Shown: positions 19,177 through 26,142 of the stretch, in pieces
How the letters are laid out: each line of letters starts with the position of its first letter
How positions within the stretch are numbered: the first letter of the stretch is position 1
Assembly: GCF_014640435.1 (NCBI RefSeq)
Contig: NZ_BMGY01000011.1
Location: forward strand, 51,856-115,855
Direction of reading: 5' to 3'
From: Hymenobacter frigidus
Lineage (GTDB): Bacteria > Bacteroidota > Bacteroidia > Cytophagales > Hymenobacteraceae
Length of the DNA stretch: 64,000 nucleotides
Translations under genes and position numbers: made by a program
Notes under the pieces: model-generated
What the model was told of the DNA's origin: nothing
Databases searched by the model: none
The model's input: only the letters and a program-made list of their open reading frames with translations

Positions 19177-19221
19177 TTTTTTTGCAGAAAAAAGATGAGA
19201 AAATTGGAAGGCGTGAGTCGG

Positions 19222-19518
19222 TTATCTGGCTTGCGTTTCGGCGGTTGGTTTGTGTGTGGCTTGATGCAAGGCGCGGCCTATGTCGTAGCTGAAAAGGCCG
19301 ATAGAGGCACCCAGCAATAGCAAGGAAGTCAAGCGGCACCAGGTTAAAAGTGGCTTCACAGCAACCCGGGCTGCAGGAGAACCATCGGACACATCAGAGA
19401 GCAGTAGGGCACCGGCAAATAGGCCTGCAGCCAGCGCGGCGAAGTAATAGCCGACCACGAGCTGAGAAACGCTCCCCAAGCCGAAGGCGATACTGGCAAT
19501 GACGTTTGGTTTTTTCAT
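19222..19518 (-). CDS. Small membrane protein, unknown
   Basis: A 98-residue protein with three likely membrane helices (about residues 5-25, 27-42 and 60-80) and a polar tail. No family recognised. It lies divergently from the sigma-factor gene and 45 bases ahead of the TraB/GumN gene on the same strand, so the two may be cotranscribed. The base composition fits the genome. Coding is likely but rests on the open frame and membrane pattern only. Confidence 0.6.
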   Translation of the reverse strand: MKKPNVIASIAFGLGSVSQLVVGYYFAALAAGLFAGALLLSDVSDGSPAARVAVKPLLTWCRLTSLLLLGASIGLFSYDIGRALHQATHKPTAETQAR

Positions 19519-19681
19519 GAGGCAGATTTGGATGATAGCCGTTGCTTTGGGTCATTCATCGTCCATCTGCGGCTGGCATTACATCCACCCAGATAAAATA
19601 TATATTCGCAATATTATTCGGCTTGGCGCTGTAATGCCGGGGTTTGCCGCTGCGATTAACTTTCGGAAATCTTTCCCCTGC

Positions 19682-20191
19682 ATGTCTTCCGCTGCTCCAT
19701 CTGCTGATTTTGTTGCCGTACTGCACGAGTACCAGCCGCTGCTGCGGCGCGTGGCGCGCCTGTACTGCCAGGATGCCGACGACCGGCAGGACTTATTTCA
19801 GGAAATGGTGCTGCAGCTGTGGCGGGCGTGGCCGCGCTACGTGCCGCAGCCGGGAGCCAAGCTGAGTACCTGGCTCTACCGCATTGCGCTGAACGTGGCC
19901 ATTTCGAACCTGCGCCAGCGCACCCGCCGCCCCGCGCCGGGCGAGTTGGATGCCGAAGCCTTGGCCGTGGCGCAAACGTCGGACTCCGACTTTGATGCCG
20001 ACGACCGGGCCGTGTTGTACCGGGCCATTGGCCGCTTGTCGGAGGTCGATAAGGCCTTTGTGCTGCTGTACCTCGAAGACCGGCCTTATGATGAGATGGC
20101 CGATATCCTCGGCATCACCCAGAATAATGTGCGCGTGAAAATGCACCGCGTTCAGGACAAGCTTCGCACGCTCATGGGCCAGCCGGCCTAA
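19682..20191 (+). CDS. ECF-type RNA polymerase sigma factor
   Basis: A 169-residue sigma-70 family protein of the extracytoplasmic-function class. Region 2 covers about residues 10-80 (DLFQEMVLQLWRAWPRY, then WLYRIALNVAISNLRQR) and region 4 about residues 105-165 (AFVLLYLEDRPYDEMADILG, NVRVKMHRVQDKLR). The ATG at 19682 is used because upstream codons of the longer frame do not resemble sigma factors. The gene 17 bases downstream encodes a membrane protein that is a plausible partner or anti-sigma factor. Regulon unknown. Confidence 0.9.
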   Translation: MSSAAPSADFVAVLHEYQPLLRRVARLYCQDADDRQDLFQEMVLQLWRAWPRYVPQPGAKLSTWLYRIALNVAISNLRQRTRRPAPGELDAEALAVAQTSDSDFDADDRAVLYRAIGRLSEVDKAFVLLYLEDRPYDEMADILGITQNNVRVKMHRVQDKLRTLMGQPA

Positions 20192-20208
20192 CGTAACCAC
20201 CTCTTTTT

Positions 20209-20862
20209 ATGGAACTTGATGAACTCCGCCGGCGCTGGCAGCAGGCGCCACCCACGGCCGACCTGACCGAAACGAGCCTGAAACAACTGCTCAAGCACCG
20301 CTCTACTAGCTTGGTTGAGAAAATGCGCCGTAACGCCCGTCTGGAAGCTGGACTGACTGTGCTGGTAATTATGTTGCTGCCGGCTTACATTGTTTACACT
20401 GACATTGTTTACGCTGACGAGCTGCCCCTTCAGCTTTGGGGTAAGTTCATGCTGGTGCTGGCCGTAGGTATGTTGTATTACTACTACCTCAAGCTGGGAC
20501 TGCTACAGCGCATGGCCCACGCCGAAACGCAGGTGCGCCAACACCTGAGCCAGCTTTGTGCCGGGCTGCGGCAACTGCTGCGCTTCTACTACCGCCTCAC
20601 GCTGGCAACAGGGCCTTTCGGGTTCCTGATGGGGCTGGGCTTCGCCGTAAGCAAGGAGTACGCCCACAGCCGGCTGACGCCAGGCTATGTCGTTGATTGG
20701 GAAGCGCTTGGCATCATGACCGCAGTGATGCTGGTGGGTGGCGCCCTGCTGCAAGTGGGCACTGTGTACGGTACGCGCTGGTACCTCCAGTACCTCTACG
20801 GCCAGCACCTCGACCGCCTCGAAGCCAGCCTGCGCGAGCTGAGCGACGAGCCGGCCGGCTGA
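20209..20862 (+). CDS. Membrane protein paired with the sigma factor
   Basis: A 217-residue protein with a cytoplasmic N-terminal stretch of about 45 residues (MELDELRRRWQQAPPTADL) and four hydrophobic segments near 48-65, 75-95, 125-145 and 162-185. It follows the ECF sigma gene by 17 bases. The opening LRRRWQ motif is common in Bacteroidota proteins encoded directly after ECF sigma factors. There is no zinc-binding anti-sigma motif (HxxxCxxC), so anti-sigma function is inferred only from position. Confidence 0.75.
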   Translation: MELDELRRRWQQAPPTADLTETSLKQLLKHRSTSLVEKMRRNARLEAGLTVLVIMLLPAYIVYTDIVYADELPLQLWGKFMLVLAVGMLYYYYLKLGLLQRMAHAETQVRQHLSQLCAGLRQLLRFYYRLTLATGPFGFLMGLGFAVSKEYAHSRLTPGYVVDWEALGIMTAVMLVGGALLQVGTVYGTRWYLQYLYGQHLDRLEASLRELSDEPAG

Positions 20863-20912
20863 TATTCCGTCCATTCGGCTACATTTAATCCGTCAATCAA
20901 CCCTTTTTCTCT

Positions 20913-21851
20913 GTGAAACCAATACTGGAAGCCATCGACGTGCACAAGGCCTACGCCAACCACGTTGCCCTCTCAGGCGTGAGCCTGGAAATTCCCGAAG
21001 GCAGCATCTTCGGCCTGCTCGGGCCCAACGGCGCGGGCAAAACCTCGCTCATCCGCATCATCACCCAGATTACGGGGGCCGATGAGGGTGAAATCCGGTT
21101 TCGGGGCGAGCGGCTGAATCCCTCGCACATTGCCCAAATTGGCTACCTGCCCGAAGAGCGCGGCCTCTACAAAAAGATGAAAGTAGGCGAGCAGCTGCTT
21201 TACCTGGCGCGGCTGCGGGGCCTGAGCCGCGCCGATGCTACGGCCCGCATCAAGCAGTGGCTGAGCCGATTCGAGATAAAGGAATGGGCTAATAAGAACG
21301 TGGAGGACCTGAGCAAGGGCATGCAGCAGAAGGTGCAGTTTATTGCCACGGTGCTGCACGAGCCCAAGCTGATTATTCTGGATGAGCCGTTCTCGGGCTT
21401 CGACCCCATCAACGCCAACCTGATTAAAGACGAAATTCTGGACCTGCGCAAGCAAGGCGCGACCATTATTTTCTCGACGCACCGCATGGAGTCGGTGGAG
21501 GAATTGTGCGACAATATTGCCCTGATAAACCGCTCGCGCAAGGTGCTGGACGGTCCCATTGGCGTGATTCGGGACCAGTTCAAAACCAATACCTACGAGG
21601 TGGAAGGCCGGGGCAAGCTGATGGTGGTGCATCCCGACTTTGAAGTGGTGGAGCAGTCGGAACGCGAAAACGGCCATTTCTACGCCCGGGTGCAGCTGCA
21701 CGCCGGCGTGCGGCCCAACGACTTGCTGCGCTACCTCATTACCAATGTGGAAGTGGAGGCGTTTCGGGAGCAGATTCCGAGCATCAATGAGATTTTTATC
21801 CGGCGCGTGCGCGAAACCATGCCCGAAACGCTGGTGGAAGAAACCGCTTAA
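20913..21851 (+). CDS. ABC transporter ATP-binding protein, NatA-like
   Basis: A 312-residue ATPase. Walker A is GPNGAGKT near residue 39, the signature is DLSKGMQQKVQ near 133 and Walker B LIILDEPFSG near 152, followed by the switch histidine in STHRMESVEE. The C-terminal domain (from about 225) is of the DUF4162 type found in NatA and related exporters. Starts at GTG 20913; no better ATG is in frame. Works with the permease encoded downstream, from which it is separated by 146 bases containing a decayed palindrome. Confidence 0.9.
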   Translation: MKPILEAIDVHKAYANHVALSGVSLEIPEGSIFGLLGPNGAGKTSLIRIITQITGADEGEIRFRGERLNPSHIAQIGYLPEERGLYKKMKVGEQLLYLARLRGLSRADATARIKQWLSRFEIKEWANKNVEDLSKGMQQKVQFIATVLHEPKLIILDEPFSGFDPINANLIKDEILDLRKQGATIIFSTHRMESVEELCDNIALINRSRKVLDGPIGVIRDQFKTNTYEVEGRGKLMVVHPDFEVVEQSERENGHFYARVQLHAGVRPNDLLRYLITNVEVEAFREQIPSINEIFIRRVRETMPETLVEETA

Positions 21852-21934
21852 ACTCGTCTGTCGTGCCCACGCAGTCAGCCGCTCGCGGCGACTGATATTG
21901 GCAATTCTAATTACAGATTCCAGCAGTTGCGGGT

Positions 21935-21983
21935 GGGATGAGGTCCTTCGACCTTGCTTCATTCGCAACATGCTCAGGATAAC
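21935..21983. repeat. Dispersed palindrome copy 3 (half element, subfamily A)
   Basis: Only a right arm is recognisable: GATGAGGTCCTTCGACCTTG through ATGCTCAGGATAAC, close to the right arm of copy 2. No left arm is visible upstream. It lies between the NatA-like and NatB-like genes. Confidence 0.7.
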
Positions 21984-21997
21984 ATAAAACAACAATC

Positions 21998-23395
21998 ATG
22001 GTCTCTAAATTCTTACTCGTTGCCCAACGCGAATACCTGACCCGGGTCCGCAAAAAAGCATTTATCGTCCTGACCCTGGCCGTGCCGCTGCTACTGGCCG
22101 GCTTCGGCTTCTTTATCGTTAAAATTGCCAGTTCTGATAACGACAGCACCGACGTGGTGGAGGTGCGCGATGACAGCGGCCTCAACCTGACTAGCCGGTT
22201 GGTAGGCACGTCACAGCTGCGCTTCGAAAGCACGACTGAAAGCCTTGCCAACGCCAAAAAAGGCTTTCAAAAAGCCAAGCACGACGGCTTGCTCTACCTG
22301 CCGGCCGGGCTGGATGTGGAAAAGCCCGCGGGCGTGCAGTTCTACGGCAAAGGCAACATCAGCCTGAAAAAGCAGCTGGCCGTGGAAACCGCCCTGAACA
22401 AAGCGTTTTCGGAGCTGAAAATGCAGAAGTCCGGTCTTTCGCAGGAGCAGCTCGACCGCCTGCGCTCCAAAGTCAGCCTGCAAACCATCAGCCTCGACGA
22501 CACCGGTAAGGAGGCCGATAGCAACGCCCTGGCCACTTCGGGCATGGCCTACGTGCTGGCGCTGGCTATTTACATGTTCATCTTCATCTACGGCGTGCAG
22601 ATTATGCGCGGGGTGGGGGAGGAGAAGTCGAGCCGGATTATGGAGGTGATGCTGTCGTCGGTGAAGCCGTTTGACCTGATGATGGGCAAAATTGTGGGCA
22701 TTGCGGCCGTTGGGCTCACGCAGTTCCTGCTGTGGGGCCTGCTGTCGTTTGGGGTGTCGTCGCTGCTGATGCCCATCCTGATGCGCGATGACAAGCCCAA
22801 AACCGAAGTGGCCGCCACCCCGACGCCCGCCCCCGGCACCAGTGCCACGGCAGCCGCCAACGACGAGCCGCAAAGCGCCGCCGAAGGCTTCGACCGTGGC
22901 ATCAGCAAGCAAACGGAGCAATCGAACCCCGCTGGCCGCTTCAATATCTTTAAAACGCTGGGCGATTTGCCCTTGGGCACTATTCTGTTCGGCTTCATCG
23001 TGTACTTTCTGGGTGGCTACCTGCTCTACGGGGCGCTGTTTGGGGCCGTGGGGGCGGCCGTGGACGACCAGACCGATACCCAGCAGTTCATGTTTCCGAT
23101 TACCATGCCGCTCATCCTGAGCTATGTCGTGGGCGTATCGGTGATTCTGCGCAACCCCGACGGGCCGGTGGCTTTCTGGATGTCGATGATTCCCCTGACC
23201 TCGCCCATTGCCATGGTCATCCGCCTGCCCTTCGGCGTGCCGGCGTGGCAGCTGGCGCTGTCCATCGGGCTGCTCATTCTGGGTTTCATCGGCACGGTGT
23301 GGGTGGCGGCCCGCATCTACCGCGTGGGGGTTTTGATGTACGGCAAGAAGGTGACCTACAAGGAGCTGGGTAAGTGGATGTTCTATAAGGGGTAG
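21998..23395 (+). CDS. ABC-2 type transporter permease, NatB-like
   Basis: A 465-residue membrane subunit. One hydrophobic segment near residues 22-45 leads to a periplasmic domain of about 130 residues, then five to six segments from residue 180 on. EEKSSRIMEVMLSSVKPFDLMMGK near 208 is the signature of the NatB/ABC-2 permease family. A Pro/Ala/Thr-rich linker near 270-305 interrupts the membrane half. Pairs with the ATPase upstream. NatAB-type systems export sodium or other cargo; substrate here unknown. A palindrome lies directly after the stop. Confidence 0.88.
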   Translation: MVSKFLLVAQREYLTRVRKKAFIVLTLAVPLLLAGFGFFIVKIASSDNDSTDVVEVRDDSGLNLTSRLVGTSQLRFESTTESLANAKKGFQKAKHDGLLYLPAGLDVEKPAGVQFYGKGNISLKKQLAVETALNKAFSELKMQKSGLSQEQLDRLRSKVSLQTISLDDTGKEADSNALATSGMAYVLALAIYMFIFIYGVQIMRGVGEEKSSRIMEVMLSSVKPFDLMMGKIVGIAAVGLTQFLLWGLLSFGVSSLLMPILMRDDKPKTEVAATPTPAPGTSATAAANDEPQSAAEGFDRGISKQTEQSNPAGRFNIFKTLGDLPLGTILFGFIVYFLGGYLLYGALFGAVGAAVDDQTDTQQFMFPITMPLILSYVVGVSVILRNPDGPVAFWMSMIPLTSPIAMVIRLPFGVPAWQLALSIGLLILGFIGTVWVAARIYRVGVLMYGKKVTYKELGKWMFYKG

Positions 23396-23419
23396 CGTTG
23401 TTGTATTCAGGAAAACCTT

Positions 23420-23516
23420 GAACGTCATGCGGCGCTTGTCAGGGCATCTTTGCCACAACGCTAAAATCAGTTAGCGGCGCGGTGGAGACGCTTTGACTTC
23501 GCTCCGCATGACGTTC
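23420..23516. repeat. Dispersed palindrome copy 4 (divergent subfamily B)
   Basis: Arms GAACGTCATGCGGCGCTTGT at the left and GCTCCGCATGACGTTC at the right end, with imperfect pairing in between (GGGCATCTTTGCC against GGTGGAGACGC). The ends fit the GTCATnCnGAGC pattern with substitutions. It runs up to ten bases from the next start codon and gives a false N-terminal extension containing MTSLRMTFF. Confidence 0.75.
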
Positions 23517-23525
23517 TTTCGTAGT

Positions 23526-24416
23526 ATGACAACCGCCTTGTTCCGCTCATTTCTCATTCTTTGTCTGGCTTTCACCGGCCTCGCCTTCACCGGCGACCGG
23601 CCGGCCTACCGTCTTTTCACCGCCGCCGGCCAACCCGCCGATTACGACCAGATGATGCAGGAACTGGCGCAGGCCGATGTCGTGCTCTTCGGTGAGCAGC
23701 ACAACGATGCCGTCGCCCACTGGTTGGAATTGCAGGTGACTAAGGACCTGCTGAAGCTGAAGAAGCCCGGCCAACTGGTGCTGGGGATGGAAATGTTTGA
23801 GCGTGACGTGCAGCCGCTGGTAGCGCAATATGCCGCCGGCATGCTGGCCGATACCGCTTTCCTGCGTCAGGCTCGTCCGTGGCCCAACTATGATACCGAC
23901 TATCGCCCGCTGCTGCAGCTGGCCCGCGAAAACCGGGTGCCCGTGGTGGGTACCAACGCCCCGCGTTCCTTTGCCAGAGTCGTGGCCCAGCGCAGCCTCA
24001 CCGCCCTCGATAAAATTCCGGCAGCCGACCGCGCCCTACTCGCGCCGCTGCCGCTGAAGGTTGACTACGACTTGCCCGGCTACAAAAACATGGCCGCCAT
24101 GTTCGGCGGCGATGGCAAAGCCCACGGCGGCGGGGCCCAGAACATCATCCAGGCCCAGGCGCTGAAAGATGCCACCATGGCCCACTTCATCCAAACCAGC
24201 CGCCAGGATGGCCAAATCCTGCTTCACTTCAACGGTAGCTACCACTCCGATAACCACGACGGCATCGGGGCCTACTTGCGTCAGTATGCGCCCAAGCTCC
24301 GCGTGCGCACCCTCAGCGTAGTGACCCAGGAGCAGCTTCAGACGCTGGACAAGGAGCAGGTGAACGTGGCTGATTTTGTGGTGGTGGTGCCGGTGGATGC
24401 CAGTAAAACGTATTAA
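23526..24416 (+). CDS. ChaN family protein, secreted
   Basis: A 296-residue protein with a signal peptide (MTTALFRSFLILCLAFTGLA). The mature domain begins at YRLFTAAGQPADYDQMMQEL and continues VVLFGEQHNDAVAHWLE near residue 53, the haem- and iron-associated ChaN/DUF399 signature, with MEMFERDVQP near 90 and ILLHFNGSYHSDNHDG near 240. ChaN-like proteins bind haem or contribute to iron uptake in some bacteria; here that is inferred. Start at 23526, after the palindrome. Monocistronic. Confidence 0.85.
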   Translation: MTTALFRSFLILCLAFTGLAFTGDRPAYRLFTAAGQPADYDQMMQELAQADVVLFGEQHNDAVAHWLELQVTKDLLKLKKPGQLVLGMEMFERDVQPLVAQYAAGMLADTAFLRQARPWPNYDTDYRPLLQLARENRVPVVGTNAPRSFARVVAQRSLTALDKIPAADRALLAPLPLKVDYDLPGYKNMAAMFGGDGKAHGGGAQNIIQAQALKDATMAHFIQTSRQDGQILLHFNGSYHSDNHDGIGAYLRQYAPKLRVRTLSVVTQEQLQTLDKEQVNVADFVVVVPVDASKTY

Positions 24417-24452
24417 TTTAAGGCTCAAGCATAAAACATAAGCGAGCAGGAA

Positions 24453-25109
24453 ATGAAATATTCATGCATCTTCAAAGAAATATATCAGTCGCAGCTGGGG
24501 CCACTTGAGTTGCTGATAAATTCAAGCAACCAGTTATTCGCGGAAGAAAATAAAAAGGGTGTTCTTGTCACTGCTGATTACGAGGTGGTGATTAAAAAAA
24601 TAGCTCCCTATTTTGACTGGCTACCAGCAGGAATGCAGGTTGAATCTGCACAAGCGTGGCTTTTTTACCTTAGCAAACGGAACGCAGGCAGCGAGCAACT
24701 TAGCTTCAGCATAGCGTTGCAGGCAACAAATACAGTCGTGCAATGCGGAGCGGCAACGGGACAAAATCTGATTGCAGTTGAGTTCGAAAACGGCACCCGC
24801 CAAATGCACATTGGTACAGAAGATGAGGATGCAATGGCTTATCGGGCATCAATTAGTGACCATATGCCAGCACGATTTGAAACCCTATTGTCGAAATACG
24901 AAATGGAGGTAACCACAATAACCGCGTGTGGCCTGTTCACCCAAATTCCTGTTTTGGTAATGGGCGAGCAGTTTTACTTTCATTACATCGTGGCTGAAAA
25001 CCCGTGTTTACAATCAACTGATTACCCCAATGAGGCGGATGCCTCGACATGGTTTGCGGTTGAGCAATCTAAAATGCAGTTAGAGCGAAGCTGGCGTGTG
25101 CAATCGTAA
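24453..25109 (+). CDS. Unrecognised protein, AT-richer than neighbours
   Basis: A 218-residue protein I cannot assign. It has no signal peptide and no membrane helix. Acidic and aromatic residues are spread evenly and the C-terminus ends WFAVEQSKMQLERSWRVQS. Codon use favours A and T at third positions, unlike the ChaN gene before it and the cupin after it, so it may be a recent arrival. Lone genes of this kind are sometimes immunity or antitoxin proteins, but nothing in the sequence proves it. Confidence 0.7.
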   Translation: MKYSCIFKEIYQSQLGPLELLINSSNQLFAEENKKGVLVTADYEVVIKKIAPYFDWLPAGMQVESAQAWLFYLSKRNAGSEQLSFSIALQATNTVVQCGAATGQNLIAVEFENGTRQMHIGTEDEDAMAYRASISDHMPARFETLLSKYEMEVTTITACGLFTQIPVLVMGEQFYFHYIVAENPCLQSTDYPNEADASTWFAVEQSKMQLERSWRVQS

Positions 25110-25147
25110 ATTGTTGGCCCCAAACAGCCTCACTCATTTATTCACTC

Positions 25148-25654
25148 ATGCCTAGTACCGACACCCAGAAACAAGACCTATTTCAGCAGGTAGCCGCGAA
25201 GCTTCAAAAACAAGGATTCACCATTGCCAGAGAGGACCAAACGCGCCCATGGGGCGGTTTTTTCGTCATTCAGGAAGACCAGGCCCAGAATTTTGCCAAC
25301 ACTTATTTCGATGGTCTTTCGGTGGAGGAACTGAAGATTTCTGGCAAGCTCAGTCCCAAGGTGTTGCTGGTGGCTCCCGGGCAGCGCCTGAGCTGGCAGT
25401 ACCACCACCGCCGCGCCGAAATCTGGCAGGTGGTGCAGGGTCCCGTGGGCGTAGCCACCAGCGACACCGATGAGCAGGGCGAAGTGAAAAGCTACGCAGT
25501 GGGCGAGCGCATCGTGCTGAAACAAGGCGAGCGGCACCGCTTGGTGGGCCTCGAAGGCTGGGGCGTACTGGCCGAAATCTGGCAGCACACCGATGCCGGC
25601 AATCCCTCGGATGAGGACGACATCGTGCGCGTGCAGGACGATTTTGGGCGCTAA
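25148..25654 (+). CDS. Type II phosphomannose-isomerase-like cupin
   Basis: A 168-residue single-domain cupin like the C-terminal isomerase domain of bifunctional mannose-1-phosphate guanylyltransferases. RPWGGFFVI at residues 34-42, SWQYHHRRAEIWQVVQG near 90 (metal-binding His and Glu) and the closing DDIVRVQDDFGR are the family marks. It probably interconverts fructose 6-phosphate and mannose 6-phosphate or a related sugar. The guanylyltransferase domain is absent, so it is a stand-alone form. A palindrome follows the stop. Confidence 0.85.
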   Translation: MPSTDTQKQDLFQQVAAKLQKQGFTIAREDQTRPWGGFFVIQEDQAQNFANTYFDGLSVEELKISGKLSPKVLLVAPGQRLSWQYHHRRAEIWQVVQGPVGVATSDTDEQGEVKSYAVGERIVLKQGERHRLVGLEGWGVLAEIWQHTDAGNPSDEDDIVRVQDDFGR

Positions 25655-25687
25655 GCAGTCGTGCACAAGTAACCGTAGTCAACTAAA

Positions 25688-25787
25688 AAGAACGTCATTC
25701 CGAGCTTGCCGAGGAATTTCGCCGGAGTCATCCGCGCCGCCTACTGGCGCGAGCGAGATTCCTCGGCAGGCTTGGAATGACGTTCTT
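25688..25787. repeat. Dispersed palindrome copy 5 (subfamily C)
   Basis: Arms AAGAACGTCATTCCGAGCTT and a matching right end GGCTTGGAATGACGTTCTT, continued inward by GCCGAGGAAT and its complement. Outer end GTCATTCCGAGC matches the general pattern, while the inner arm GAGGAAT differs from subfamilies A and B. Lies in the convergent gap after the cupin gene. Confidence 0.88.
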
Positions 25788-25815
25788 CTTTATCCGGTTA
25801 CTTATGCGTGGGCAC

Positions 25816-25890
25816 TTTAATCAACCGTTTTGAGCATAAAAAAAGCCCGGCAGACCCGGGCTTTTTTTATGCTCAAAACGGTTGATTAAA
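25816..25890. terminator. Bidirectional terminator with perfect 35-base arms
   Basis: Arms at 25816-25850 and 25856-25890 pair perfectly around a five-base loop (CAGAC). The core is AAAAAAAGCCCGG / CCGGGCTTTTTTT, so a T run follows the GC stem on both strands. It serves the cupin gene and the small antitoxin-like gene, which converge here. Arms this long are unusual for a simple terminator. Confidence 0.9.
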
Positions 25891-25909
25891 TCCTGAATCG
25901 TGTCGGCGG

Positions 25910-26089
25910 CTATTCCTCGGGCTTGACCTTTTTCAGGGCCTCGGCCAGCGACTGCTGCAACTTGGCGCCGGAATCGGCCGGGGCGGTTTCGCTGATGTTG
26001 TACTGCTTTTGCATTCGTTCCCATTCCTCAATCGGGATGAAAACGCCGGTAATTTTGCCTTTGTCGTCGGAAAGATATTTAATGTCCAT
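25910..26089 (-). CDS. Small antitoxin-like protein
   Basis: A 59-residue open frame starting MDIKYLSDDKGKITGVFIPI and ending LKKVKPEE. The N-terminal pattern (short strands, then a helix opening EEWERMQKQY) resembles small Phd/YefM-type or DUF-type antitoxins widespread in Bacteroidota. No toxin gene follows: on this strand only the terminator lies downstream. It starts 53 bases ahead of nothing but the acylase stop, which is on the same strand and at 26143. Coding is supported by regular codon structure and the terminator immediately after the stop. Confidence 0.65.
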   Translation of the reverse strand: MDIKYLSDDKGKITGVFIPIEEWERMQKQYNISETAPADSGAKLQQSLAEALKKVKPEE

Positions 26090-26142
26090 AGGGCTGCTGA
26101 ATGAGTTGAGGCAAGAGGCTGGTGGGTAGATACGGTGGCAAA

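Noticed and set aside
20973..21995. Minus-strand 340-codon open frame over the NatA-like gene
   Set aside because: Antisense shadow of a clear ABC ATPase; no recognisable domain.
25821..26024. 67-codon minus-strand frame as a toxin partner of the small antitoxin-like gene
   Set aside because: It overlaps the small gene in another frame and runs through the terminator hairpin; its sequence is Arg/Gly-rich shadow text.
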